From positions 9,384,501-9,448,500 of the forward strand of contig WPIO01000008.1 of the NCBI GenBank assembly GCA_009760855.2: a stretch of DNA of 64,000 bases, written 5' to 3'. Positions 32,131-44,100 of this stretch are shown in pieces. The notes under the pieces are model-generated. The model was given only the letters and a program-made list of their open reading frames with translations, made no database searches and had not been told where the DNA came from. The first letter of the stretch is position 1. Every line of letters starts with the position of its first letter. The position numbers and the translations under genes are program-made. The DNA comes from Cristatella mucedo (taxonomy: Eukaryota > Bryozoa > Phylactolaemata > Cristatellidae).

Positions 32131-32677
32131 TGCGACTGCTGAAAGTACGGAAGTACGTACGTGGAGATGTGGATAACAATTACTTATACACAATCGATAT
32201 GAGGACCAACTCGGCCTCAACGCCATACGGAAAGCGCGACGTCGACAAACAAATGTAAATGCAAAGCCTCCTTTCAAAGATAATAAGCGAAGGATTCGAC
32301 AACTGTGATAGCGGTGCGGGGTTTAGAGAAGTGACAAAGATACGCGGTCGGCTGCCGCAGCCCGCCAAGGCGGGCAGAGGCATAAAGCGCGCCACAAAAG
32401 AAACATCGTGCAATGCAATGGCTGACAAATCTTAGTGAATAAAACCATGCAATTCAAAGTTAACTACCCCGCATCGCCTAAAGTAACGAAGGATGACATT
32501 CGCTAGAAGATGATGGTGAGGATTCCACGTACCTTCTAAATAACGACTATCCACTCAAAAATGGTAATGGCGACGCCGGTAATTTCCGCCAATCAAGCGA
32601 TTGGCTGAAGGTCGCCGGATATAGTCTGGTGACACGTGACCATCACTTCCGGGTGCTCCTGGGCTTGGTTTGCGGCT
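32131..32677. promoter_or_regulatory. Bidirectional DDX39B-BBLN promoter
   Basis: 547 bp separate the two divergent start codons. Near BBLN lie CCAAT (32589-32593) and its reverse ATTGG (32600-32604), an E-box CACGTG (32633-32638) and an ETS-like CTTCCGG (32646-32652). There is no TATA box in a sensible position; CCAAT plus ETS sites are typical of TATA-less housekeeping promoters. Confidence 0.65.
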
Positions 32678-33054
32678 ATGTCGGACAACGGTAGTGTCGG
32701 CGAGGGGTCGGATGTCTGCACTAGCGAAGACGACGGAGAGAGAAGTGCCGACGTCGTTTCAGAACTTCAGAGCTTCGGCTCAGGTAATATTTGTACGCTA
32801 TGTCGACCCTCTGTAGCCGGTTGAATCCGCACGCGACACCGTGAGGCCGAGGATCGCTGCTCGCGCGAGGCTCGCGGCTGGAGCGAGCCTCGGCCTCACT
32901 GCTGAAAGGTGGTCGAACCCGCTCAGAATGGCGTGTGCATTCCACCTTTAAACGTTTTTCTCTCGTCTCCGCCTTTGGCCACCTACCTAAGTTCTCTCCT
33001 CACTGTAGCACGTAGCGATCGGTCGTAGTTGCCCTTCCTCCAACCCGTGACACT

Positions 33055-33089
<35 letters not shown>

Positions 33090-33679
33090 CGTTGCTCGCC
33101 CATGCATGCAATTAAGCGTGCTTTTTCTCGCGTGCGTTAGCCGCTAACGCACGTTCCCACATTAGATGTTCAGACCAGAGGCAGGCATTGTTCCGACCTC
33201 TTTCCGGTTCGGCTTGGTTTATTGGCAGCTTCGCTTGTCGGCGGCATCGAGTCCGGTTGAATGCCCTCCTGCGACGCTGTCCGCTAGCTATGACCGCGCC
33301 AAAGCGCACGTTGGCGCGCGTTCTTTAAATCGCCCTGGCCGTGCGAGAGCCGGCTGCGACGGCCTCGAAACCTGCTCGGCCCGGCGCCAGTCATAACCGG
33401 CGTGAGCCGCTCCCCCCCCCCCGATGTGCATCCGGTTGAGCTGGCGGCCGCTTTTTTCCTGCAGAGTACACTAGCCTGTGCAGTGCCGTCGACAACCTGG
33501 AGTCGGTGTTAGGGCACCTGGAGAGTCAAAGCGATGCTCTTTACGACGAGGTCAAGGCCTTCTTAGATGAAAGCAGACAGCAGAGAGCCCAGCACACCGA
33601 GGTTGGCGAAGGTGGCGACGACTGCGACCCGAAGCCGACCGAGGAGAAGCAGGAGGAGGGACAGCCCGTGCATGAATAG
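32678..33679 (+). CDS. BBLN: Bublin coiled-coil protein (UPF0184)
   Basis: Two exons, 32678-32783 and 33465-33679, joined by a GT-AG intron (GCTCAG|gtaata ... TTCCTGCAG|AGTACA, phase 1), encode 106 aa. The N-terminus is acidic and low complexity (SVGEGSDVCTSEDDGER). Exon 2 begins EYTSLCSAVDNLESVLGHLE and continues as a heptad-like helix to about residue 75, then an acidic Glu/Lys/Gln-rich tail. The EY start, the leucine spacing and the ESxRQxR stretch match the bublin family as I recall it; the vertebrate protein is about 83 aa. Family role: a small coiled-coil protein linked to intermediate filaments and apical epithelial shape. It shares a promoter region with DDX39B. Confidence 0.85.
33058..33086. 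repeat. CT microsatellite in BBLN intron
   Basis: (CT)n of about 28 bp. The rest of the 681-bp BBLN intron is GC-rich with a C-run at 33411-33422. Confidence 0.9.
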
Positions 33680-33734
33680 GCGGGCTGGCGATGACTCGGA
33701 CAGTTCGTGCGTGCATTAGGCAAAGCCGCCTCCG

Positions 33735-33847
33735 CCACTGCCGCGGCCGTGGCGGAGGCGGCGGCAGCAGCTTTGCCGCCACGGCCGTGGCTCTGTGCTT
33801 CGGCTCAGGCATGCTTGTGCAGTCTGGCGGCTGCCGCCAGACCGCAC
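33735..33847 (+). other. Two GC-rich hairpins downstream of BBLN stop
   Basis: First hairpin: GCCGCGGCCGTGGCGG pairs with CCGCCACGGCCGTGGC (one mismatch) across about 20 nt. Second, at 33817-33847: 14-bp arms (GTGCAGTCTGGCGG, one mismatch) with a 3-nt loop. Both start within 170 bp of the BBLN stop, probably in its 3' UTR. Confidence 0.65.
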
Positions 33848-34180
33848 ACTCGTCGAATCTTCCCGGCATTGCGTTGCCAGCGCTGGGCACAGCAATCACT
33901 TTGACTCAATACCAGTGCCACGGAGACTCGTGCAAGAGAGAACCTGGAACGGGAATGGTCGACGGCAGCCTCGTGCAGCTCGTGAGCAATTCTGTGGTCG
34001 GCGGTTAAGGGCCGCTCTTTACCGCTTCTCTAGCAGCAGCGTCACAGGCGTCATCAGCCGGGAATGCCACGCCTCGTGCCCACAGCGATAGATGCTGATG
34101 CCACCACCGAGGGGCGTGGTCCGGTCGCCTTTTCCAAACTTTCCATGCATACTCGGATTGACCACAGCTTATGGAGCTCT

Positions 34181-34283
34181 GGTGGTGGTGGTGGTGTGCC
34201 CCTGGGGCGGTCCGGTGTGCCCCTAGGGTGGTGGTGTGCCCCTTGGGTGGTGGTGTGCCCCTAGGGTGGTGGTGTGTCCCTTG
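34181..34283. repeat. GTGGTGGTGTGCCCC minisatellite
   Basis: About four copies of a 21-24-bp unit (GGTGGTGGTGTGCCCCTAGG with variants). Confidence 0.9.
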
Positions 34284-35035
34284 GCGAATGCTCAGCCCCG
34301 TGGTCGCCAACTGTTTGCAGAACAACGGAACATCTTTTTAAGCGATATGAGGCATGATTTCGCCACTGCTCGATGTTGCGATCACCATGCACGGTGTGAG
34401 GGCAGTATACGAGATATATGAGGCCACTACTACGATCGTTTTCGGGTAGTAAGGACTGGAATGGGGGGGGGGGTTCCAGCAAGAGGGTGCAGTAAAACTA
34501 TACCGCACCTTAAACTAAGCGTGCTTTGTTTTTTTGCATTTACTTTGCTTCGCAGCAGCAAGCAGACCGGATAAAAAGACAGCGATATGCCAGGCTTGTC
34601 ACAGTGAGTGTTCATCGGCACGTAGCCCTTTGAAATTTGCCAAGACGGTTCTCACCTAGCGCTTGCCCCTACCACCAGAAATTTCTGCTACACCAGTTGG
34701 CAACCTTTGCTATTGGTTGGCGTGGCAGCAGCTGACTGTAGTTTGTGGCAAGTGTTAGCAGAATCCGATCGTTGGCTGGCTGTTGAATAAGTAGCTTTAT
34801 TAGTGTCTCCTGCATTTCGTGTGCAGCCCAGGTGGGAGTAGTAGTGAACCGAACCTATGTACGTGTACCCTGCTTGTGTGTTGCCAAGAGATGGGCATAA
34901 CCTAGACCCCTCGATTCGGGCTGCCAACAGACCCATGCCGTGAGTGCACAAGTTGTGCTTGCTGTGGCTAGACTTGGACGACTTGGCTCTTCAAATAGGT
35001 GATGCTGCTGTGTGACCATCACCATCTGCTAGGAA
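34284..35035. other. Unannotated stretch
   Basis: No gene or clear repeat recognised, apart from a short G-run at 34464. Confidence 0.3.
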
Positions 35036-35855
35036 ATAATGTGTTGTTTTCGACCACTGCCTACATTTTGAAAGCTTCGTTAAGAAGACTGCCTCCACAG
35101 CCAGCCATCACGTTCGGTTTCTATCTAAGATTAGGAGCTGTCTTCTACGGTGGCATAGAAAAAATGTAACTTCCGTTCTGATTCTGTCTCGGCTAGATTC
35201 ATGCAATTCTAATTTGGCTGGACAACCGAAAAAAACACTAGGCCACTGCAGCTGGTGATGAATATGGCTGCAAGGCTAGTTTAGAAATCCCTGAGATTTG
35301 ACCGCGTGTCTCCTTTGCTGAAACAGCTTCGGTGGCTGCCCTTTGATGAAGTGATATAAAGTAACAATTCTTACAATTACCCACAAGCCCAGCCTCGGCT
35401 TGTACCCTTCGTACCTAGCTGACCTGCTGTACCAGTTTTAGCCTTCTCGTGCCCTCAGGTCCTGTACAAAGAATGAATTAGCTGCTCCATTCTTCTGCTT
35501 AAATGCTGCTGGTGACAGAAGCTATTTCGCTGCAGATCCTAGACTGTGGAACTCACTTTCACAATTCCTACGCAACGAAATTTACTCTACTGCTGCTTGA
35601 CTATGGCGTATCCTTTCCAGCCGTCCTGAGCTGCTACTGCCATACCCATTACCTCAACTGCTCTCCAGACTCAGCTATACTTCTCACTTTCTCCTTGTTA
35701 CGTGGGATCAAGTCTGCTGGATACCGAATGGGTACCGAAAGCCGCTTATACTTGTGCGGTATAAAAAGTGTGGTATATAAAAGTCCCGAGTAACAACCTC
35801 ATAGTCTTTGTGGTTTTGTGGAGTTACATACATAATACTGACAGAGATATATACA
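35036..35855 (+). mobile_element. Decayed L2/CR1-like LINE (second family), 3' end
   Basis: Broken frames still read like the region after the reverse transcriptase: DSCNSNLAGQPKK, MNMAARLV, LRWLPFDEV and FAADPRLWNSLSQFLR. Stops and frameshifts are frequent. The 3' part (35610-35850) is the repeat-family-3 block also found at 0.64, 9.06 and 20.0 kb, tying those fragments to this LINE. Confidence 0.75.
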
Positions 35856-36139
35856 TAATACCGGCAAAAGGGCCATAGTGGCTCAGGTATGTATACAACA
35901 GTGCTCCATAGCTAGGAATGAGTCTCAGTCAGGATTTCGAAGAGAATTTGGCTAAGCCGTTTTCGGATCAATTTTTTTTTATTAATGAGTGGATTTCCTT
36001 ATGAATTGCAATTGTACTGAGTGGTGAGGTGAATTAACTTGGCCAAAATGGATGTCTTAAAAGAGCTTGTTTCCGCATGGGGCAATTCATTTGATCACTT
36101 CCTTAAAATTTTCCACACAAGATCACTTTGCATGTGCCG

Positions 36140-36335
36140 TCAGCCAAGGGGTTAAGATACTAGCGTTTGATGGCCGAGGTCAAGGTGGAGGCCTTTGACC
36201 ACGGAGGTCGTGGTCTCGAGCCCTGCGGCATTCGTAAAGAGCCTACTAGATGTACATTCGGTTATCTTGGGGCAATACACGAATAAATTTTATATATAAT
36301 GTATGTAATATATATATATTGCATATATTATATAT
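36140..36335 (+). repeat. SINE family 1 with TA-rich end
   Basis: CCAAGGGGTTAAGATACTAGC, GGAGGTCGTGGTCTCGAGCC, CTGCGGCATTCGTAAAGAGCC, then a diverged tail (GTTATCTTGGGGCAATACAC) and TATATAATG-rich DNA. Confidence 0.75.
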
Positions 36336-38935
36336 AATAATAATAATGTGCTTGATAAAGCGCCCTCAGAGAACTTAATCTCTTCCTAGGCGCTTTACAT
36401 TTGCTGCAAAGGGAAATGCAATTGAATGGTAAGTAAAATCATGCTTGAAAAACAAACAAAATGAATAACATGGTTAGGGGTGACATGCACAGGGTCAGCA
36501 TGCAAATGTGGTTAGTGGCAGCATGCACAGTGTCAGCACATGAACGACGAATGACAGGGACCCAGCAAATGCTGTCCTAAATAGGTGTGTTTTTAAGTTC
36601 CTTTTAAATGTGGTCAGGTCATGAGATGTTCTGACGCAGGTCGGGCGGGAGTTCCAGGCTTTAGGAGCATACGAACTAAATGCACGGTCTCCAAAGGATT
36701 TGAGGTTTGTACGAGGTATTTCTAGACTGTTGGATTCCAAAAAGATGGTGGTACGATGCTTGGCCTGATGGGGGGAGTATGTCGGAGAGATAGGCTGGAG
36801 CCATAGAATGAAGGGACCTAAAAGTGAGCGACAAAACCTTGAAGTCAATCCGTTGCTTGACTGGTAGCCAGTGCAGGTCGGCGTGAAGTGGAGTAATGTG
36901 GCAACTGCGACGCTTACGACAGACAAGCCTAGCTGCAGAGTTTTGCACTAGCTGCAATCGCCTGATCGCACATGCAGGTAGGCCAGTAAGCAGTGAGTTG
37001 CAGAAGTCGAGACGGGATGTCACGAATGCATGGACCAACTTGGACGTGGTATCCTTATCTAAACAAGCCCGAATTTTAGCAATGTTAGGAAGCTGAAAAT
37101 AGGCAGACGACTGTGGAGCTGATATGGTCGTCTAACGAAAGGTCGCTTTGGAATATGACACCTAGATTTCGAGCTGATTCAACTGGAGATATGCTGGCAG
37201 AGCCAATTTTGAGAGACAGCCTTTCCAATCTCTGAATCACACTGGGTTTGCCCATAACTAGTAAGTTAGTTTTGTTATCTTTTAGTTTTAGAAAATTGGT
37301 TGCCCTACATGTGCGGATGCCATCGATACATGCACCAAGTGAGTTTAGAGAATTTTAGGTGCTCAAAGGCTGGGAGGGATCAAAGCAAAGGTACAACTGA
37401 GTGTCATCTGCATAGAAGTGAAAGCCTAGATTGTGCTTGGCAATCACATCAGCAAGAGGGAGAGTATAAACCGTGAAAAGAACCGGACCTAGCACTGAGC
37501 CCTGAGGTACTCCATATTTCAGAGGTACTTGCGATGATCTTTGTCCATTCACGTCAATACTCTGGAGTCTCCCGCTGAGATAGGACCTGAACCACTGCAG
37601 AGCAGTGCCAGTGATGCCCAGGCGAGATGAGAGGCGCTCTACAAGAACTTTGTGATCGATGGTGTCAAAAGCTGCCGAAAGATCAAGCAAAACAAGCAGA
37701 GACACTCTACCCATGTCTGCATTCCTAAGTAGGTCGTTGTATACCCTAAGCAATGCTGACTCTGTGGAGTGATTAGCTCTGAAGCCAGACTGGAACTTAC
37801 TAGCAAGGTGTGAGGTTTCGATATATGAGTTCAGCTGGTCTGCCACGACCCGTTCGAGTGTCTTTGATAGGAATGGTAGAAGGGAGACTGGGTGGTTGTT
37901 GCTCAAGTTCTCTTGGTCTAGTGTTGCTTTCTTGAGAAGAGGCCCGACTACAGCTTTTTTGAAAGGTGCTGGGACATGACCTGAGGCTAATGACATATTA
38001 ATTATGTTCGTTATGCATGGCAGCAGCAGATCAATGCAACGTAGGAGCAGGACAGTGGGAATAGGGTCTTGTTGTCTTCTTTGATTGAGATACAAACTTT
38101 AGGACTAGATCACTAGTGACCTGCTTAAATGCAGACATTGAGGTGCAGCCAGGAGCCGAGGAACAGCATTCTAGTGGGGAGGTTGTCATCGCAATGATGG
38201 ATTACCCGATCTTGTCTATCTTCTGCACAAAGAATCGAGAGAAGCTATCGGCTAGATCATCACAAGGATCATCAGGTAAGGAGCTAATCTGGGAACGGTT
38301 GAGGAGATGGTTTATTGTCGACATCAGCATTTTTGGATTGTGCATCTGTGATTCAACAGTGTTTCTATAGAAGCTAGACTTGGCCTTTGCTAGGATTGAT
38401 TGGTACGACTTGCAGTAGTCTTCATATGCCTTTCAATGGACAGTTATTCCGGATCTTTTGTATGCCTTTTCAAGCTTTCGTTTAGTAGACCTGGCTAGTT
38501 TAATGTCTGCGGTAAACCATAGGCCGTCTGGGCGGGGGCACACAGTGCGCTTTGTCAGAGGGGCAAACTCGTCGAGCGTGTCAGCTAGTGTCGTGTTGTA
38601 GCTATCTACCAATGATGCCAGATCAGAGGGAGGACTGAGCAGCAGAGGCGAAGCAGATATTCTCGCACGGACAGCATCGATGTCAAGGGTCTTGAGGTCA
38701 GGGTCAGGGTCCTGAGGTTTCGCGATTCACAGGTTATTTTAGAGGAGGATGTGGGCACACACTGTAGATTGAATGAGATTTGCATGTGGTCAGATAAGCA
38801 GGATTTAGTAATAATTGGTGATGACAAAGTGCAGTATGAGCAAATCTGGTCGAGTGTGTGACCCTTGATGTGGGTAGGGCCATGCACATGAGCCACAAGA
38901 GACAATAAGTTAGTCAATGCACGAAATTCGGTGCT
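36336..38935 (-). mobile_element. L2-clade LINE, 5'-truncated, broken frame
   Basis: Read on the minus strand. 38917-38606 gives the end of the endonuclease domain (THIKGHTLDQIC, LSDHMQISFNLQ). 38095-37355 gives 246 codons of uninterrupted reverse transcriptase: SGFRANHSTESALL, LLDLSAAFDTIDH, PQGSVLGPVLF and the catalytic FYADDTQLY. 37038-36495 gives the C-terminal part (RLDFCNSLLTGLPACAIRRL, LHWLPVKQRIDFKVLS), broken by a frameshift. The 3' UTR ends in AGGGCGCTTTATCAAGCAC and (ATT)n at about 36340. The 5' end is missing and frames do not join, so it is not autonomous as it stands. Confidence 0.9.
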
Positions 38936-38975
38936 GAATAAACATATATATGTTATATATATATATAATATATAT

Positions 38976-39090
38976 ATTATTTATTTGTGTTTTGCCCCAT
39001 GATAACCAAATCTGTATCTAGTAGGCTCTTTACGAATGCCTCGGGGCTCGAGCCCACGACCTCCGTGGTCAAAGGCCTCCACCTTGACCT
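38976..39090 (-). repeat. SINE family 1
   Basis: Reversed copy: TAGTAGGCTCTTTACGAATG, CCTCGGGGCTCGAGCCC, ACGACCTCCGTGGTCAAAGG. It matches the 36.14-kb copy closely, including its GGCCTTTGACCACGGAGG block. Confidence 0.8.
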
Positions 39091-39700
<610 letters not shown>

Positions 39701-39710
39701 CAACAGCATC

Positions 39711-39910
39711 ACCTATTACAGTGGCTCTCAAATCTTCCTAATGCCGCGACCCTTTAATACAGATCCTCATGTTGTGGCGAACCCCAACCAAAAAATTATT
39801 GTGTGCGAAAGGTAGGAATACATGTTTTTTGATGGTCTTAGGCGACGAAAAAGAGTCGTTCGACCCCCAAAGAGGTCTCGACCCACAAGTTGAGAGCCGC
39901 TGACCAATTA
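39711..39910 (-). mobile_element. hAT-type MITE with target duplication
   Basis: A 184-bp element (39719-39902) has terminal inverted repeats CAGTGGCTCTCAA / TTGAGAGCCGCTG (one mismatch). It is flanked by ACCTATTA (39711-39718) and ACCAATTA (39903-39910), an 8-bp target duplication with one change, as hAT transposases make. Internal words such as GGGTCGCGGCATTAGGAAG (minus strand) and GTCGCCTAAGACCATC match the second copy at 51628-51817. There is no coding capacity. By memory it resembles the rodent URR1 and OposCharlie hAT families. Confidence 0.85.
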
Positions 39911-40279
39911 GAAGAGCAAAGCCTTCTAGTCCAGCCACACGCTTAGGGTGTCCTATGAGCAGCAGTTCAGTTCAATTATACTTAATCGTAACCTGTCCTG
40001 CCATAATACTTGGTTTGGTGGTATAAAAGCCTAGGTCATTTAATGGACAGTCGGTTGTGCCCTAAAAACGGGCCAGGCCTGAATCTCGCTCGAGGCTTTT
40101 CACCATTCAAGCAGGTCAAGGTTGCTCTGGGCGCCGTATGAGATTTGCAGAACACCTGTAATTCTCTACGGCTGTCGAAAAACTTCTCTACTCTATGGAC
40201 ATGGACTTGGGCCGTGATAGTTCACGAAGTAAGGTGCTCGCTCTTCATGACCGAGGTGACATTAAATCACTACTGCTGA

Positions 40280-40480
40280 CGAATCGGTGAGCGAACCGCC
40301 GAGTATACGACAGTGGCCGTTCCAGAAAACATTACCTCTCTTGATACGTCGTGAGTTCGAATCCTACAGTGGGCGATCCTTTATTGCAAAATGCAAGCCG
40401 TGGAGATAGCCGTTATGACATTTCCTCCGCTTTAAAAATAAGGCCTTTAAATCAGCTAATATTTTTTGTATCTTAAGGTA
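40280..40480 (+). repeat. SINE family 2
   Basis: B-box GAGTTCGAATCC, then CAGTGGGCGATCCTTTATTG, GATAGCCGTTATGAC and TTTAAATCAGCTAATATTTT, in the same order as the copy at 49.26 kb. Confidence 0.75.
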
Positions 40481-40552
40481 CGGACGCTCGTAGCTGCTGT
40501 CGTACTCCAAAACCGTCGGCATACCTGCGTGCAGCGGTGCTGCACCTACAAG

Positions 40553-40640
40553 TAATAATAAAAATAATAATAATAATATAATTCATGTATATAGCGCCCC
40601 AAGAGAACTTAATCTCTATTCAGGCGCTTCAAGTCAGCTT
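40553..40640 (-). repeat. SINE family 1 / LINE 3' tail
   Basis: (ATA)n, TATAGCGCCCCAAGAGAAC, TTAATCTCTATTCAGGCGCT: reversed family-1 tail. Confidence 0.7.
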
Positions 40641-41148
40641 CGATGCAAAGCTTAAGTGTCACCGGTATTTTTCTCGCGGCAGCAAGGGCTGAAATAGAGG
40701 ATCGCTGCGTTTGTGGCCAGACGAAACCAGTGTTGAAGCTTCTAAAGTGCATTTTTAGCAAAATCAGTACGTAATTTTAGCATCGCTATCTTGCCAAATG
40801 CTTAGGTTACCAGTTAGTTTGGTCGAGGTCATTTGTCTAGGCATCAACATTGGCAAATTTTGTACGAGATGTCTGCAATAAATTCGAGCTTGTTCGACGC
40901 TGCTCTATCGCTAATCGTCTTGTATTTGAATCTGAGTCTTGCAGCGAATGGTGTCAATTAAGAAGATAGCCTAATCCGAGCCAGTAGGACAAACAAGCTG
41001 ACTTTGTTTGCTTAACTCTCTGTTGACTCGTCGTTATCGGCGGCACTGTGACGCTGGCGGAAGCGAGATCTCCGTATGCGCTAGCATCTGCACCTCCATG
41101 CAGTCGCTTGAGAAACGTGCATAGCGCGATCGGACGTTAAGAATAAAG
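40641..41148 (+). promoter_or_regulatory. 5' flank of the SLC5 gene
   Basis: About 500 bp ahead of the SLC5 start codon. The ATG context (AAAGATGG) is a good Kozak match. AATAAA lies at 41142-41147, directly before the ATG. No TATA box is obvious; moderate CpG content appears from 41030. Confidence 0.4.
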
Positions 41149-44100
41149 ATGGCGGAAGACGAGGAGATCCGATGGGAGGACTATCTAGTTATCGCTATCC
41201 ACTTGTGCATCACTATCGGCGTCGGACTGTGGGTGAGCAATCTCTGATGTACAAACGCCTGCTGCCATTCTCGACCAAACCCGGCGACGCCTCTTCCGGT
41301 CTTCAGCTCGCAGCATTGCTACTTGCATTCGCCACTACGATGTTTGAGACCGCCGGCACTCTCGTCGGCCAACCGCCATGTGCAGCCTGAAACATCGCTT
41401 GCGAAATATGTGTGGAATAGAGTATAGCTGTCACTAATAGTGCTACTGAAGGTGAACTTAAATGCAAGCATATATAGGTGAAAACATCGCACTGCAGATC
41501 AACTCAAGATGCAAGAACAGGGTGAAGGCCGTTAAGGCTCTTCCGCCGCTATTTAAATTAGGCTTTTAAATCAGCGAATATTTTTTTATTTAGGATCTCG
41601 GTTTTCTGTACATTGGCAGTTCTAGAATTCAGCCTGCTATCTGCATAGCTCCTTCACGGCGGATGTGTGAGCGTTAGTGCACTCTCAAAAGTGCAATGCT
41701 AAGAAACGCAGACCTCCGGGTCAAGGTCATATGCCAGTGTTCTGGGAGTGTGTACTTATCGCGCCGGCCAAGCTAGTTTTTACTTACGCCCGTTGCTCTG
41801 ATGGTTCATTTAGAAGGGCTAATACTTTTGAAGTTCGTACTCATCTAAGTTAATAATACTAATAATACATTTGTTTAGCAACCTCAGATATGCTGTAGGG
41901 TAAGCATGTCAATATGGTTAGTGATAACATGCACAGTGTCAGCACGCGTAAGCTCGCAAAGGAATATTCACGTGGACCCATCGAATGTTGTGAGGACTGC
42001 TTGCATTTTTAGCTTCTACTTAAATGTCATCAACTAAATGGATGTCGTGACATTAGTTGGTAGTAACTTCTAGGCTTTAGAAGCGTACGCATTAAAGATA
42101 CGGTCTATACAGGATTTTCGGTTGCTTTGAGGCATCAACATTAGTCAGAAGAGCAATCGGTACGATGCCTAGCCTAATTGGGAAGTAGTTCTGATAGGTA
42201 GGCTGAGAGGTAGGCTTGAGCCAGAGAATAAAGGGGCCTGAAAGTGAGTGACAGAACCCTTGAAATTGATACGCTGCTTGATTGGGAGCCAGTGCAGGTC
42301 GACGAGAAGTGGTGTGACTTGGAAACAGCGAAGCTCATGACAGGCAAGCCTGGCTGCAGAGATTTACACTAACTGTAAGCGCCTTGCTGCATAGGCTAGA
42401 AGACCTGCAAGTAATGAGTTACGGAATTCGAGACCGGATGTCGCTCATGCATGCGCCAACTTAGCTGCGGCAACCCAGCGTAAGCACGCCCGAATATTTT
42501 CATTGTTACCTAGCTGAAAGCTGGCAGACTTGACTGCGGATCTGATCTAGCTGTCTGGTGAAAGATTGCTTTGAAACAGCACATCTAGGTTTCTCGAAGA
42601 TGCTACAGGAGATATACTGGGTAGCCTATTTTGATGGATGTCTATTCCAATTTCTACCGAACGCCAGGGAATCCCATAACTAGTAAGTCGGTTTATATCG
42701 TCAGAAAGTTTGCTGCCATGCAAATGCGAACTTCAGCAATGCATGCAGGGAGTTGAGTGAGTTTGTTTATCAAGCATGATATTACTCGCCGATTTAACCG
42801 CGTTTCCCTTTGCAGCAAATGCAAAGCGCCTAGAAAGAGATTGAGTTCTCTGAGGGCGCTTTATCAAATGCATTATTATTATTATTATTAGTTTGACGTG
42901 CTGAAGGCTGTGCGAATGATTGAAATGAGGGCGAAGAGCATGTTTCATCCGCAGGGAAATGAAAGCCTAGATTTCGCTTTAAGGTTTCACCACCTGTATC
43001 TCGCTCGGCTTAGCCCGTGCCTTTAGTGTTTATCAGGTGAAGAGATCAAATTCTCATGCAGTATCTATTGGTGTTTTTCAAGATCTGCGATTGCACTATT
43101 GAGATTGCTCGTACTATCGTTAATTAGGCTGCCAGGAGAGGCACTCGAAGCACGTCCAAAGGCTACTTCCTTGCCGGAAGAGAAATGAGTTGGTGGCTAG
43201 TAAGTACACAATTGTCGCATCGCTTCAGCAGATTTTATCGATCGACCGCTCCTCGATGCATGCCTCAGCCGGCGAACTTGAAAGAGATCTGAGGCTCAGC
43301 GCTCTTTGATAAAGGACTGTGCTCCATTCGAGTGTGGATCTTCACTCATCTTCACCCTCGAGTCTCGAATATCAGACTTTACGTCTAGGTTAATAGGTAA
43401 CGTATATTAACCTCCACCTTTGCGTTTCAGTGCTAATAAAGGAAGAGCATACGGGCTCGATTGACTGCTGATTAGCTAAGAAATTTAATCGTTGCAGCTG
43501 AAGTATGCAGTCTTGATCGATGGAAAATCGAATTGCCGAGTCAAGTTCTTGTGACTAATCAAAAGCTCGCATTCCGCAGAATGCATCAACTGCACCTAGA
43601 CTGAGTTCTAAATCGCAAAGCGCTAAATCAAATTTCTAAACTGTCAAGAGCTTGGGGTAAAACTCAACTACGAAGTAATAACGGCACAAAGTGCTTAGTT
43701 GATGTTTAAAGTGTCTACACAAATACTTGGCTCTCGCAGGGCACAAGATAAATGCCATGCGCTGTCTCCTGATTATTATTTCCACCTATAAGATATGCCA
43801 CAGGGCATGCCATGCGAATGAGCACTGCGCGTGCGTTTCCGTATTCTCTGCACCCTGGCTGGGTACTTTGCCGGTGGCCCTGACCCCCACTCATCGCGGT
43901 ACTGTTTATCGTTTTAACTTTACCGTCGCCCGCCGAGATGCCGCGCAGAAAAACTTCACGAGCATACGATGCCAAACCAGCGCCCCATTGCCGAGGAAAA
44001 GACTTGCCGGGGGCGCCACCACAAATACAGCTGCCAGCCAGCCAGCCGACGAGTGTGGAATGCGAATCGCCAAACGCGCGAGGCGAGAGGCGGTTGCTGG

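Noticed and set aside
43870-43940. Frame with [15 protein letters not shown] resembling the SLC5 NRGTVGGYFLAGR motif
   Set aside because: The true exon 2 with [12 protein letters not shown] and correct splice phases was found at 43128-43199; this is chance.
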